From contig NZ_CABVHY010000009.1 of NCBI RefSeq assembly GCF_902497875.1, positions 124,001 through 188,000 on the forward strand: DNA of 64,000 nt. The letters run 5' to 3'. Source of the stretch: Pseudomonas fluorescens. Lineage in GTDB: Bacteria > Pseudomonadota > Gammaproteobacteria > Pseudomonadales > Pseudomonadaceae. Each line of letters starts with the position of its first letter. The first letter of the stretch is position 1. Shown piece by piece: positions 1-9,057 of this stretch. The position numbers and the translations under genes were made by a program. The notes beneath the pieces were generated by a model. The model was not told where the DNA came from. It was given only the letters and a program-made list of their open reading frames with translations, and made no database searches.

Positions 1-1544
1 TGTTCGTGCAGCACCTGGTTATGCAACAGGTTGTGCAACAAGGCGTGGGGTACGGCATCCGGTCGCGCGGTGAGGAACACCGCCGTGCCCTGGACCCGAT
101 GGGGTGGCTGCACTCCAATACTGCTGATGAAAATCGGCAGTGGCAACCCGCCTTCGTCGATACGCTCGACCAGCAGTTGCTTGCCGCGCTTCCAGGTGGT
201 CATGAGCACGAACAGGACAATCCCCGCCAACACCGGAAAGGCCCCGCCCTGAAATATTTTCGGCACGTTGGCGGCGAAGAACAAGCCATCCACAAACAGG
301 AAACCCAGCAACACCGGGACCGCCAGCACTGGCGGCCATTTCCACAACAGCAACATCACCGCCGAAACCAGGATCGTAGTCATCAGCATGGTGCCGGTCA
401 CCGCCACGCCATAGGCCGACGCCAGCGCGCCCGAGGACTCGAAGCCCAGGACCAGCAGAATCACCCCGACCATCAGCGCCCAGTTCACCGCACCAATGTA
501 GATCTGGCCCTGTTCGGCACTGGAGGTGTGCTGAATGCGCATCCGCGGAATGTAACCGAGCTGGATCGCTTGGCGGGTCAGGGAAAATGCCCCGGAGATC
601 ACCGCCTGGGAAGCAATCACCGTCGCCAGGGTCGACAAACCCACCAGCGGGATCAACGCCCAGCTTGGCGCCAGCAGGTAGAAGGGGTTGCGCGCCGCTT
701 CCGGGTCGCCCAACAGCAAAGCGCCCTGGCCGAAATAATTGAGCACCAGCGCTGGCAGCACCAGGATGAACCAGGCGCGGGCAATTGGTTTGCGACCGAA
801 GTGGCCCATGTCGGCATACAGCGCCTCGGCACCGGTCAATGCCAGTACCACCGCGCCGAGAATCGCCACGCCCATGCCCGGATGCACAATAAAGAAGCGC
901 ACACCCCAGACCGGGTTCATCGCCTTGAGCACTTCCGGGTGCTGGACGATGCCATAGACCCCCAGCGCACCCAGCACCAGAAACCAGGTGACCATCACCG
1001 GCCCGAACAGAATGCCGATGCGCGCCGTGCCATGGCGCTGAATCAGGAACAGCGCCACCAGTACGATTAGTGACAACGGCACGACCCAGTGATCAATGCC
1101 TTCGAATGCCAGCCCCAACCCTTCAATCGCTGAAAGGACCGAGATTGCCGGGGTGATCATGCTGTCGCCATAGAACAGCGCCGCACCGCACAAACCACAG
1201 ACCACCAGCAGGGTGCGCAGACGCGGGTGGTTCGTCGCAGCCCGCCGGGCCAGCGCCGTCAACGCCATGATGCCGCCCTCGCCCTGGTTGTCGGCGCGTA
1301 GCACGAACAGCATGTACTTGATCGAAACGACCCAGATCAACGACCAGAAAATCAGCGCCAGAATGCCCAGCACCCCATCATGGTTGACGGGCACACCATA
1401 GTCGCCGGAAAACACTTCTTTGAGGGTGTACAAGGGGCTGGTGCCGATATCGCCATAAACCACCCCGACTGCCGCCACCAGCATGCTCAAGGGTTTCGCC
1501 GCAGAATGCTCGCCGCCCGCAGCCTGACTACTTGCCTGACCCAT
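1..1544 (-). CDS. kup: Kup potassium uptake permease (C-terminus beyond window)
   Basis: Inner-membrane K+:H+ symporter of the KUP/HAK/KT family. The frame starts at an ATG with AGGAG about seven bases upstream. The family signature [13 protein letters not shown] lies at residues 27-39, and long hydrophobic segments recur through the visible part, as expected of a transporter with about 12 helices. 514 residues are visible. Pseudomonad Kup proteins are usually about 630 residues, so the missing part is the cytoplasmic C-terminal region, lost only to the window edge. No frameshift or stop is seen. The gene is divergent from rimO, and the 271-base gap between them must hold both promoters. Confidence 0.95.
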   Translation of the reverse strand, partial: MGQASSQAAGGEHSAAKPLSMLVAAVGVVYGDIGTSPLYTLKEVFSGDYGVPVNHDGVLGILALIFWSLIWVVSIKYMLFVLRADNQGEGGIMALTALARRAATNHPRLRTLLVVCGLCGAALFYGDSMITPAISVLSAIEGLGLAFEGIDHWVVPLSLIVLVALFLIQRHGTARIGILFGPVMVTWFLVLGALGVYGIVQHPEVLKAMNPVWGVRFFIVHPGMGVAILGAVVLALTGAEALYADMGHFGRKPIARAWFILVLPALVLNYFGQGALLLGDPEAARNPFYLLAPSWALIPLVGLSTLATVIASQAVISGAFSLTRQAIQLGYIPRMRIQHTSSAEQGQIYIGAVNWALMVGVILLVLGFESSGALASAYGVAVTGTMLMTTILVSAVMLLLWKWPPVLAVPVLLGFLFVDGLFFAANVPKIFQGGAFPVLAGIVLFVLMTTWKRGKQLLVERIDEGGLPLPIFISSIGVQPPHRVQGTAVFLTARPDAVPHALLHNLLHNQVLHE

Positions 1545-1815
1545 CAACCACTCCTGTTACTCAGCTTCTTTGTAAGAAGCACGATGCTTTGTCGTGCAGC
1601 ATGCGCTGTTTTTCTTGCGGTTACAGGTTCGTAACAATTCATTTCAACGCAACGGCGCGAAGCATAGCGCAGCACTCGTCGCAATTCCCCGCATAAAGCT
1701 GGTCAAGTGCGCTGCCCATCGCTAGAATTGCGCACTTTTTGATCAGAGGCGCGTCAAGCGCCCATCCGTCGCCTTGCCACCCGCGGCTTGAGGCGTCACA
1801 AAACCGAGGTTAGCT

Positions 1816-3153
1816 ATGTCCACCGTCACCACGCCGGCCGCCCCCAAGGTCGGCTTTGTATCTCTGGGTTGCCCGAAAGCACTGGTCGACTCCGAGCGCA
1901 TCCTTACGCAACTGCGTATGGAAGGCTATGAAGTCGTGTCCACCTATCAGGACGCCGATGTCGTGGTGGTCAACACTTGCGGTTTTATCGACAGCGCCAA
2001 GGCCGAGTCCCTGGAAGTGATCGGTGAAGCCATCAAGGAAAACGGCAAGGTCATCGTCACCGGCTGCATGGGTGTCGAAGAAGGCAACATCCGCAAGATC
2101 CACCCGAGCGTGCTCGCAGTGACCGGCCCGCAGCAATACGAGCAAGTGGTCAACGCCGTGCACGACGTGGTCCCGCCGCGTCAGGATCACAACCCGCTGA
2201 TCGACCTGGTGCCACCACAAGGCATCAAGCTGACCCCGCGCCACTACGCCTACCTGAAGATTTCCGAAGGCTGCAACCACAGCTGCAGCTTCTGCATCAT
2301 CCCGTCGATGCGCGGCAAGCTGGTCAGCCGTCCGGTCGGTGACGTGCTCGACGAGGCCCAGCGCCTGGTCAAGTCCGGTGTCAAAGAGCTGCTGGTGATT
2401 TCCCAGGACACCAGCGCCTATGGCGTCGACGTCAAGTACCGCACCGGTTTCTGGAACGGCGCGCCGGTAAAAACCCGCATGACCGAACTCTGCGAAGCGT
2501 TGAGCAGCCTCGGCGTCTGGGTACGTCTGCACTATGTCTACCCGTACCCGCACGTCGATGAGCTGATCCCGCTGATGGCCGCCGGAAAAATCCTGCCGTA
2601 CCTGGACATCCCGTTCCAGCACGCCAGCCCGAAAGTCCTCAAGTCCATGAAACGCCCGGCCTTCGAAGACAAGACCCTGGCCCGGATCAAGAACTGGCGT
2701 GTCATCTGCCCCGACCTGATTATCCGTTCGACCTTCATCGTCGGTTTCCCCGGCGAAACCGAGGAAGACTTCCAGTACCTGCTCGACTGGCTGACCGAAG
2801 CCCAGCTCGACCGCGTCGGCTGCTTCCAGTACTCGCCAGTCGAAGGCGCACCGGCCAATGACCTGGACCTGGAAGTGGTACCGGACGAGATCAAGCAGGA
2901 CCGCTGGGATCGCTTCATGGCCCATCAACAAGCCATCAGCTCGGCTCGCCTGCAGCTGCGCATCGGCAAGGAAATCGAAGTACTGATCGACGAAGTCGAC
3001 GAGCAAGGTGCGGTTGGCCGCTGCTTCTTCGATGCCCCGGAAATCGACGGCAACGTCTTTATCGACGACGCCAGCGACCTGAAACCAGGCGACAAGGTCT
3101 GGTGCCGGGTGACCGACGCCGACGAGTACGACCTGTGGGCTGAGAAGCGCTAA
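1816..3153 (+). CDS. rimO: RimO, ribosomal protein S12 methylthiotransferase
   Basis: Radical-SAM enzyme that methylthiolates the conserved Asp of ribosomal protein S12. The 445 residues match the family length. The N-terminal MTTase domain has the three cluster cysteines C19 (SLGC), C55 (NTC) and C84 (TGC). The radical-SAM motif CNHSCSFC gives C153, C157 and C160, and a C-terminal TRAM domain spans roughly residues 375-445. The start is the ATG after a GAGG-containing leader. A TAGAAT hexamer about 90 bases upstream could be the -10 element. The gene stands alone, followed at once by an intrinsic terminator. MiaB is the nearest alternative, but the [13 protein letters not shown]-terminus is typical of RimO. 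Confidence 0.96.
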   Translation: MSTVTTPAAPKVGFVSLGCPKALVDSERILTQLRMEGYEVVSTYQDADVVVVNTCGFIDSAKAESLEVIGEAIKENGKVIVTGCMGVEEGNIRKIHPSVLAVTGPQQYEQVVNAVHDVVPPRQDHNPLIDLVPPQGIKLTPRHYAYLKISEGCNHSCSFCIIPSMRGKLVSRPVGDVLDEAQRLVKSGVKELLVISQDTSAYGVDVKYRTGFWNGAPVKTRMTELCEALSSLGVWVRLHYVYPYPHVDELIPLMAAGKILPYLDIPFQHASPKVLKSMKRPAFEDKTLARIKNWRVICPDLIIRSTFIVGFPGETEEDFQYLLDWLTEAQLDRVGCFQYSPVEGAPANDLDLEVVPDEIKQDRWDRFMAHQQAISSARLQLRIGKEIEVLIDEVDEQGAVGRCFFDAPEIDGNVFIDDASDLKPGDKVWCRVTDADEYDLWAEKR

Positions 3154-3167
3154 AGCGTAGAAAATTG

Positions 3168-3203
3168 AAAAGCCCTGCTCCTGACGAGATGCGGGGCTTT
3201 TTT
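3168..3203 (+). terminator. rho-independent terminator after rimO
   Basis: AAAAGCCC and GGGGCTTTT arms flank a short loop and are followed by a T-run. It lies 15 bases after the rimO stop codon. Confidence 0.85.
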
Positions 3204-3264
3204 ACGTCTATCGTTTTGTGAAATAAAAGGACATCCGCCACCACCTGCATAAGGAACCGGCGAC

Positions 3265-3738
3265 ATGCGTCATCACGCGGTCATCCATACGCCGAAACAC
3301 AGCGACTATGAGGAACTCACCCGGATCTGGGAGGCCTCGGTGCGCGCCACCCATGATTTCCTCCCAGACAGCTATATCGACCTGTTGAAGAACCTGGTGC
3401 TGACCCGTTACCTGGATGCCGTGATGCTGATCTGCACCAAGGATCATCGCCAACGCATCACCGGTTTTGCCGGCATCGCGGCGGGCAAGATCGAAATGCT
3501 CTTTATCGACCCCGACCACCGCGGTCAGGGACTGGGCAAACAATTGCTCAAGTACGCCATCGAACACTTGAATGCCGATGAACTGGACGTCAATGAACAG
3601 AACCCGCAGGCCTTGGGCTTCTACTACAAGCTGGGGTTCGAAGTAATCGGCCGTTCGGAGCACGACGGCATGGGCCAACCCTATCCGTTGCTGCATATGC
3701 GTCTGAAACAGGCCAATCAGCGGGCACAAAGCGGCTAA
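3265..3738 (+). CDS. GNAT-family N-acetyltransferase, YjaB-like
   Basis: Probable acetyl-CoA-dependent N-acetyltransferase of 157 residues. The acetyl-CoA-binding motif A is visible as MLFIDPDHRGQGLGKQLL near residues 74-91. The C-terminal NEQNPQALGFYYKLGFEVIGRSEHD and the closing YPLLH agree with E. coli YjaB over its whole length, including the N-terminal IWEASVRATHDFL. The substrate is not deducible. The ATG has AAGGA nine bases upstream. The gene sits between the rimO terminator and the next rightward gene with its own short leader, so it may be monocistronic. Confidence 0.85.
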   Translation: MRHHAVIHTPKHSDYEELTRIWEASVRATHDFLPDSYIDLLKNLVLTRYLDAVMLICTKDHRQRITGFAGIAAGKIEMLFIDPDHRGQGLGKQLLKYAIEHLNADELDVNEQNPQALGFYYKLGFEVIGRSEHDGMGQPYPLLHMRLKQANQRAQSG

Positions 3739-3820
3739 AAGCCACAGTCTTCAAATGGACCCGCGATTAACCGGCGCCAGGCAGGTACAATGGGCGCCCT
3801 CTTTTGTTACGGCCCCTGTC

Positions 3821-4531
3821 ATGAATGACCCGATTCGTCTCTCCAAACGCCTCATCGAACTCGTCGGCTGTTCCCGTCGGGAGGCTGAGCTGTTCATCGA
3901 GGGCGGCTGGGTCACGGTGGACGGCGAAGTCATCGATGAGCCGCAGTTCAAGGTCGACACCCAGAAAATCGAGCTCGATCCCGAGGCCAAGGCCACTGCG
4001 CCGGAGCCGGTGACCATCCTGTTTCACGCGCCGGCGGGCATGGATGCGGAAAGTGCCATGCAGTTGATCGGCCCTGAAACCCTGAGCGAAGAACACCGTT
4101 ACAGCAAGCGCCCGCTCAAAGGGCACTTCCTGCGCCTGACCGCCAGCTCGGACCTGCAAGCCAACGCCAGTGGCCTGCTGGTGTTCACCCAGGACTGGAA
4201 GATTCTGCGCAAGCTCACCGCCGACGCCAGCAAGATCGAGCAGGAGTATGTGGTCGAGGTCGAGGGAGACATGGTCGCCCACGGCCTCAATCGCCTGAAC
4301 CACGGCCTGACCTACAAGGGTAAGGAACTGCCGGCGGTCAAGGCCAGCTGGCAGAACGAAAACCGCCTGCGCTTTGCGATGAAAAACCCACAGCCGGGTG
4401 TTATCAAGCTGTTCTGCGAAGCCGTCGGCCTCAAGGTCGTTGCCGTTCGTCGTATTCGCATCGGTGGCGTCTCCATCGGCAAAGTACCGGTCGGCCAATG
4501 GCGCTACCTGTCCAGCAAAGAGAAGTTCTAA
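3821..4531 (+). CDS. RsuA/RluF-type pseudouridine synthase homologue lacking the catalytic Asp
   Basis: 236-residue protein with an N-terminal S4 RNA-binding domain (residues about 5-60, including SKRLIELVGCSRREAELFIEGGWVTV-like sequence) followed by an RsuA/RluF-type synthase fold. The family's catalytic motif is GRLDxxTxGL. Here the equivalent stretch reads SDLQANASGLL (residues 110-120), so the catalytic Asp is Gln113 and the Thr is Ala. The nucleotides at 4142-4180 are unambiguous. The protein probably still binds RNA, but activity is doubtful. I chose the ATG at 3821; an in-frame upstream start at 3755 would add residues unlike the S4 domain. A TACAAT hexamer at 3786 may be the -10. Confidence 0.8.
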   Translation: MNDPIRLSKRLIELVGCSRREAELFIEGGWVTVDGEVIDEPQFKVDTQKIELDPEAKATAPEPVTILFHAPAGMDAESAMQLIGPETLSEEHRYSKRPLKGHFLRLTASSDLQANASGLLVFTQDWKILRKLTADASKIEQEYVVEVEGDMVAHGLNRLNHGLTYKGKELPAVKASWQNENRLRFAMKNPQPGVIKLFCEAVGLKVVAVRRIRIGGVSIGKVPVGQWRYLSSKEKF

Positions 4532-4610
4532 CAGCTTCTTGCGTTGCCATACATTTCGACGCCGCACGCTTGTCTGCGGTGTTCACAGCTGATTGATCAG
4601 GATTGCCAAC

Positions 4611-5072
4611 ATGATTCATAACGATGTACTGCGCAGCGTGCGCTACATGCTCGACATCAGTGACAACAAAGTCGTCGAGCTGATCAAGCTCGGCGGTCTG
4701 GAAGTTACCAAGGAAGACGTCCTCACTTACCTGAAAAAGGATGAGGAAGAAGGTTTCGTCCATTGCCCGGACGAGGTCATGGCGCATTTTCTAGACGGAC
4801 TGGTGTTCTTCAAGCGCGGCAAGGACGAAAGCCGTCCGCCGCTGCCGGTCGAGCTGCCGGTGACCAACAACGTCATCCTGAAGAAACTGCGAGTGGCCTT
4901 CGAACTGAAGGAAGACGATATGCACGCGATCCTCAAGGCCTCCGATTTCCCGGTGTCCAAGCCAGAGCTGAGCGCGCTGTTCCGCAAGTTCGGCCACACC
5001 AACTACCGCACCTGCGGTGATCAACTGCTGCGCAACTTCCTCAAGGGCCTGACCCTGCGCGTTCGCGGCTGA
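4611..5072 (+). CDS. DUF1456 (YehS-like) protein
   Basis: 153-residue cytoplasmic protein of the DUF1456/YehS family, of unknown function. It consists of two copies of an alpha-helical module: residues about 4-68 (VLRSVRYMLDISDNKVVEL) and about 82-150 (VILKKLRVAFELKEDDM). Each copy ends in an LxxFLxGL motif. The length agrees with E. coli YehS. The ATG at 4611 has CAGGA eight bases upstream; an upstream in-frame ATA start would lack this. It lies 79 bases after the pseudouridine-synthase-like gene and is followed by a perfect hairpin at 5081. Confidence 0.85.
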   Translation: MIHNDVLRSVRYMLDISDNKVVELIKLGGLEVTKEDVLTYLKKDEEEGFVHCPDEVMAHFLDGLVFFKRGKDESRPPLPVELPVTNNVILKKLRVAFELKEDDMHAILKASDFPVSKPELSALFRKFGHTNYRTCGDQLLRNFLKGLTLRVRG

Positions 5073-5080
5073 TTGCCCTG

Positions 5081-5112
5081 GTTTCAGGTGGCTGGACCCA
5101 GCCACCTGAAAC
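5081..5112. repeat. perfect inverted repeat, 15-base arms, 2-base centre
   Basis: GTTTCAGGTGGCTGG at 5081-5095 is exactly complementary to 5098-5112. It begins nine bases after the DUF1456 stop and is not followed by a T-run. It may protect the 3' end or act as a non-canonical terminator. Confidence 0.7.
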
Positions 5113-5204
5113 GGCATGCCTGCTCATTCCGCTGCACAATAATGGCTCCGCTTTTCGCGCCTGACGACTAGGGTATGCACTCCCTATCGAGCTCAGGATT
5201 CGCC

Positions 5205-5975
5205 ATGCACCCTTACTTCTCCCTGCAAGGCCGCACCGCCCTGGTGACCGGCGGCACCCGTGGTATCGGCAAAATGATCGCCAAGGCCTTCGTCGAAGCC
5301 GGGGCGACGGTGTATGTCTGTGCTCGCGATGCCGAAGCCTGTCAGCAGACTGCCGACGAATTGAGTGCCTTGGGCGTCTGTCATGCCATCTGCGCCAATC
5401 TCGCCAATGAAGAAGGTGTGCAGCTATTGGCCAGCCGTCTGGGGGAGCAAATCAGCCAGCTCGACATTCTCGTGAACAACGCTGGAACGACCTGGGGCGC
5501 GCCTTTGGAGAGTTATCCGGTCAAGGGCTGGGAAAAGGTCATGCAACTGAACGTGACCTCGGTATTCAACTGCATCCAGCAGTTCCTGCCATTACTGCGC
5601 AAGGCTGGTTCGGCGGCGAATCCGGCACGGATCATCAACATCGGCTCGGTGGCCGGGATTTCCTCGTTTGGCGAACAGGCCTACGCCTATGGCCCGAGCA
5701 AGGCCGCCCTGCACCAGCTGTCGCGGATACTCGCCCGCGAGCTGGTCAGTCAGCACATCAACGTCAACGTCATTGCCCCCGGACGCTTCCCGAGCAAAAT
5801 GACCCAGCACATCGGCAACGACGAACAGGCACTGGCCGAAGATACTGCCCTGATCCCGATGAAACGCTGGGGCCGCGAGGAAGAAATGGCCGCACTGGCC
5901 ATCAGCCTGGCGAGTACCGCCGGGGCTTACATGACCGGGAATATCATCCCGCTGGATGGCGGGTTCAGCCTTTAA
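5205..5975 (+). CDS. rhlG: Short-chain dehydrogenase, RhlG homologue
   Basis: 256-residue NADP(H)-dependent classical SDR. The cofactor motif TGGTRGIG is at residues 15-22, NNAG is the structural motif, a Ser lies in INIGSVAG, and the YGPSK catalytic pair is Tyr162/Lys166. The start MHPYFSLQGR and the end YMTGNIIPLDGGFSL match P. aeruginosa RhlG closely as I remember it. RhlG was first described as a beta-ketoacyl reductase for rhamnolipids, but that role has been disputed. No rhamnolipid genes are nearby, so its substrate here is unknown. The ATG at 5205 has CAGGA upstream, and an in-frame start at 5175 lacks homology. Confidence 0.85.
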   Translation: MHPYFSLQGRTALVTGGTRGIGKMIAKAFVEAGATVYVCARDAEACQQTADELSALGVCHAICANLANEEGVQLLASRLGEQISQLDILVNNAGTTWGAPLESYPVKGWEKVMQLNVTSVFNCIQQFLPLLRKAGSAANPARIINIGSVAGISSFGEQAYAYGPSKAALHQLSRILARELVSQHINVNVIAPGRFPSKMTQHIGNDEQALAEDTALIPMKRWGREEEMAALAISLASTAGAYMTGNIIPLDGGFSL

Positions 5976-6026
5976 ATCTTCACATCGACTATGATGCCCG
6001 CATCTCCCCCGCTCCGACCCCAGACC

Positions 6027-6722
6027 ATGACCTACAGCGTTTCCCCGATCGGCTTCGTGCGCTCCTGCTTCAAGGAGAAATTCGCCATTCCCCGCCAGCC
6101 GCAACTGGCACCGGCCGCCCGTGGCGTTCTGGAACTGGTGGCGCCGTTCGATCAGGGCGATGCCGTGCAAGGGCTTGAGCACGTGAGTCATGTCTGGTTG
6201 CTGTTCCTGTTCCATCAGGCCCTGGAAGACAAACCACGACTCAAGGTCCGTCCGCCTCGCCTGGGCGGTAACAAATCCATGGGGGTGTTTGCCACCCGCG
6301 CTACCCACCGCCCGAATGGCATCGGCCAGTCGGTGGTCAAGCTCGACAAGGTCGAAGCCAATCGTCTGTGGATCTCCGGTATCGATTTGCTGGATGGCAC
6401 GCCGATTCTCGACATCAAGCCCTACGTACCCTATGCCGACATCGTCGATACGGCATCCAACAGCATCGCTAGCGCCGCTCCCGAGCTGATTCCTGTGCAG
6501 TGGACGGACATAGCACTGCAACAGGCCCACACGCACGCTCAGCGCCTGCAAGAGCCATTGCTGGAGCTGATCGAGCAGTGTCTGGCCCAGGATCCGCGTC
6601 CGGCCTACCAGGTGCCTGCAGCCGAGCGAGAATACGGCGCACAGTTCTGGGATCTGGATGTGCGCTGGCATTACCCGGAGCCCGGCCTGATCCGCGTATT
6701 GGAAGTCATTCCCGCCGAGTAA
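6027..6722 (+). CDS. trmO: TrmO (TsaA), tRNA t6A37 N6-methyltransferase
   Basis: SAM-dependent methyltransferase that adds a methyl group to N6 of t6A at position 37 of tRNAs. The 231 residues match the long bacterial form: a beta-barrel TsaA domain (residues 1 to about 150) with the IGFVRSCFKEKFAIPRQP start, the RPPRLGG segment and the THRPNGIGQSVVKL signature, plus the smaller C-terminal domain. I prefer the ATG at 6027 (MTYSVSPIG) because homologues begin there; an in-frame ATG at 5991 would add 12 unconserved residues. It lies 51 bases after rhlG on the same strand and converges on fpr across a shared terminator. Confidence 0.88.
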   Translation: MTYSVSPIGFVRSCFKEKFAIPRQPQLAPAARGVLELVAPFDQGDAVQGLEHVSHVWLLFLFHQALEDKPRLKVRPPRLGGNKSMGVFATRATHRPNGIGQSVVKLDKVEANRLWISGIDLLDGTPILDIKPYVPYADIVDTASNSIASAAPELIPVQWTDIALQQAHTHAQRLQEPLLELIEQCLAQDPRPAYQVPAAEREYGAQFWDLDVRWHYPEPGLIRVLEVIPAE

Positions 6723-6734
6723 CCCACGGAAACG

Positions 6735-6773
6735 AAAAAGCCCGCGCTGCCTTCTCAGACAACGCGGGCTTTT
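6735..6773. terminator. bidirectional terminator between trmO and fpr
   Basis: AAAAGCCCGCG and CGCGGGCTTTT arms around a 16-base loop, with A- and T-runs on both flanks, so it can end transcription from either side of the convergent pair. Confidence 0.88.
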
Positions 6774-6789
6774 CATTGATCGGGTTCGC

Positions 6790-7569
6790 TTACTTCTCGA
6801 CGAAGGCGCGCTCGATCAGGTAGTCGCCAGGCTCACGCATCCGCGGAGAAACCTTCAGGCCGAAGCTGTTGAGCACTTCGCTGGTTTCATCGAGCATGCT
6901 CGGGCTGCCGCACAACATGGCGCGGTCGTCCTGCGGATTGATCGGTGGCAGACCAATATCGCTGAACAGCTTGCCGGTACGCATCAGGTCGGTCAGACGC
7001 CCTTCGTTCTCGAACGGCTCGCGGGTCACGGTTGGGTAGTAGATCAACTTGTCACGCAGCGCTTCGCCAAAAAACTCGTTCTGCGGCAAATGCTCGGTGA
7101 TGAACTCGCGGTAAGCGACTTCGTTGACGTAACGCACGCCATGGCACAGGATCACTTTTTCGAAACGCTCGTAGGTTTCCGGATCCTGGATGACGCTCAT
7201 GAACGGCGCCAGACCGGTACCGGTGCTGAGCAGGTACAGATGTTTGCCCGGCTTCAAATCGTCCAGCACCAGGGTGCCGGTCGGTTTTTTGCTGATGATG
7301 ATCTCATCGCCTTCCTTCAAATGCTGCAACTGGGAAGTCAGCGGACCATCCTGAACCTTGATGCTGAAGAACTCGAGATGCTCTTCCCAGTTGGGACTGG
7401 CAATCGAGTAAGCGCGCATAAGCGGCCGGCCGTTGGGCTGTTGCAGGCCGATCATCACGAACTGACCGTTCTCGAAGCGCAGGCCCGGGTCGCGGGTGCA
7501 CTTGAAGCTGAACAGGGTGTCGTTCCAGTGATGAACACTGAGGACACGCTCGTGGTTCATGTTGCTCAT
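6790..7569 (-). CDS. fpr: Fpr, ferredoxin/flavodoxin-NADP+ reductase
   Basis: 259-residue bacterial plant-type FAD reductase that exchanges electrons between NADPH and ferredoxin or flavodoxin. The FAD-binding motif RAYS is at residues 52-55, the NADP-site motif STGTGLAPF is in the middle, and CGSP is near the C-terminus. The short terminal extension ending FVEK is typical of bacterial subclass I Fpr. AGGAG lies upstream of the ATG. It is divergent from a LysR gene that matches finR, the known activator of fpr in P. putida and P. aeruginosa under superoxide stress. Regulation by FinR is therefore expected here. Confidence 0.95.
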   Translation of the reverse strand: MSNMNHERVLSVHHWNDTLFSFKCTRDPGLRFENGQFVMIGLQQPNGRPLMRAYSIASPNWEEHLEFFSIKVQDGPLTSQLQHLKEGDEIIISKKPTGTLVLDDLKPGKHLYLLSTGTGLAPFMSVIQDPETYERFEKVILCHGVRYVNEVAYREFITEHLPQNEFFGEALRDKLIYYPTVTREPFENEGRLTDLMRTGKLFSDIGLPPINPQDDRAMLCGSPSMLDETSEVLNSFGLKVSPRMREPGDYLIERAFVEK

Positions 7570-7663
7570 GTACGGGGGCTCCTAGAAATTGCCTGCGCCG
7601 ACAATGTGCGCAATTGCATCGCATTCTAATGGCGGCGACAATATCTGTTAAATGGATTATTAA

Positions 7664-7676
7664 GATAAGGGTTATC
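7664..7676. promoter_or_regulatory. palindrome in the fpr-finR divergent promoter region
   Basis: GATAAGGGTTATC is a perfect 5-base inverted repeat with a 3-base centre, 12 bases before the finR start, inside an AT-rich stretch. The size suits a LysR-type half-site pair. That FinR binds it is inference. Confidence 0.4.
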
Positions 7677-7688
7677 GGTTATATAGAT

Positions 7689-8615
7689 ATGCGATTTACT
7701 CTCCGTCAACTTCAAGTATTCGTCGCTGTCGCCCAGCAGGAAAGCGTGTCCCGTGCTGCGGGTCTGCTCGCGCTTTCTCAATCGGCCGCCAGCACCTCGA
7801 TCACCGAGCTTGAGCGCCAATCCAGCTGCCAGCTATTCGATCGCGCCGGCAAACGCCTGAGCCTCAATGCCCTGGGTCGCCAACTGCTACCGCAGGCCGT
7901 CGCGCTGCTGGACCAGGCCAAGGAAATCGAGGACCTGCTCAACGGCAAGTCAGGCTTTGGCTCACTGGCGGTCGGCGCGACGCTGACCATCGGCAATTAC
8001 CTGGCAACCTTGCTGATCGGCAGGTTCATGCAGCTGCACCCGGAAAGCCAAGTGAAGCTCCATGTGCAAAACACCGCCAACATTGTGCAACAGGTTGCCC
8101 ACTATGAAATTGATCTGGGTCTAATCGAAGGCGACTGCAGCCACCCCGATATCGAGGTGCAAAGCTGGGTCGAAGATGAGCTGGTGGTGTTTTGCGCACC
8201 GCTGCATCCCCTGGCAAAGCGCGGTCAGGCAAGCATGGAAGAGCTGACCCACGAAGCCTGGATACTGCGCGAACAAGGCTCGGGAACCCGGCTGACCTTC
8301 GACCAGGCCATGCGTCATCACCGCAGCACGCTGAACATCCGCCTCGAGCTCGAACACACCGAGGCGATCAAACGCGCGGTGGAATCCGGTTTGGGGATTG
8401 GCTGCATTTCGCGCCTGGCGCTACGCGATGCGTTCCGTCGCGGCAGCCTGGTGCCGGTAGAAACGCCGGACCTGGATCTGGCGCGACAGTTCTATTTCAT
8501 CTGGCACAAACAGAAGTACCAGACATCGGCCATACGCGAATTTCTCGATTTATGCCGCGCCTTCACTGCCGGGGTGCGGCGCAGCGACGAGATAGTCCTG
8601 CCGACGATCGCGTGA
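7689..8615 (+). CDS. finR: FinR, LysR-type activator of fpr
   Basis: 308-residue LysR-type regulator. The N-terminal winged helix-turn-helix (residues about 4-62) has the family pattern VSRAAGLLALSQSAASTSITELE, and the effector domain follows from about residue 90. Position, divergent from fpr, matches finR in other pseudomonads. FinR there is needed for induction of fpr by superoxide generators and for expression of sulfite reductase. The start MRFTLRQLQVF is the normal LysR beginning; upstream in-frame starts would add an unconserved tail through the promoter region. The stop lies seven bases from the end of convergent dgkA, with no terminator between. Confidence 0.85.
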   Translation: MRFTLRQLQVFVAVAQQESVSRAAGLLALSQSAASTSITELERQSSCQLFDRAGKRLSLNALGRQLLPQAVALLDQAKEIEDLLNGKSGFGSLAVGATLTIGNYLATLLIGRFMQLHPESQVKLHVQNTANIVQQVAHYEIDLGLIEGDCSHPDIEVQSWVEDELVVFCAPLHPLAKRGQASMEELTHEAWILREQGSGTRLTFDQAMRHHRSTLNIRLELEHTEAIKRAVESGLGIGCISRLALRDAFRRGSLVPVETPDLDLARQFYFIWHKQKYQTSAIREFLDLCRAFTAGVRRSDEIVLPTIA

Positions 8616-8622
8616 ACAGTCG

Positions 8623-8985
8623 TTAAAGCAGAATCACCGCCCAGACCACGGCAATCATGCTCAAGGCGACAAGCTGGGCAGCGCTGCCCATGTCCTTGGC
8701 ATTTTTCGACAGCGGGTGCAGGTCCAGGGAAATCCGGTCGATCGCTGCTTCCACTGCCGAATTGAGCAGCTCGACAATCAATGCCAGCAGGCACACGGCA
8801 ATCAGCACAGCCCGCTCAACCCGACTGACGCTGAACAGAAAGCTCAACGGAATCAGGACAACGTTGAGCAACACCAATTGACGAAACGCCGCCTCACCCG
8901 TGAAAGCCGCGCGCAGACCGTCGAGAGAGTAGCCGGAGGCGTTGAGGATACGTTTAAGACCGGTTTGACCCTTGAAAGGCGACAT
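8623..8985 (-). CDS. dgkA: DgkA, diacylglycerol kinase
   Basis: 120-residue integral membrane kinase that phosphorylates diacylglycerol and recycles lipid from envelope glycan synthesis. It has the family's three membrane helices and the signature ELLNSAVEAAIDRIS, which holds the catalytic Glu and the metal-site residues. The length is the usual one. Upstream sits erdR on the same strand, separated by 72 bases, an order also seen in P. aeruginosa (dgkA-erdR). The 3' end meets finR tail to tail. Confidence 0.94.
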   Translation of the reverse strand: MSPFKGQTGLKRILNASGYSLDGLRAAFTGEAAFRQLVLLNVVLIPLSFLFSVSRVERAVLIAVCLLALIVELLNSAVEAAIDRISLDLHPLSKNAKDMGSAAQLVALSMIAVVWAVILL

Positions 8986-9057
8986 AAGGTAGGCAACTGA
9001 GCAAAAAGGAGTGGGGAAGCTAGTTTAACGAAAGTCAAAATAGCGTGAAGGAACAGG

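Noticed and set aside
6..1070. 354-codon open frame on the plus strand at the left edge
   Set aside because: Opposite strand of kup; His/Gln/Arg-rich composition typical of antisense translation.
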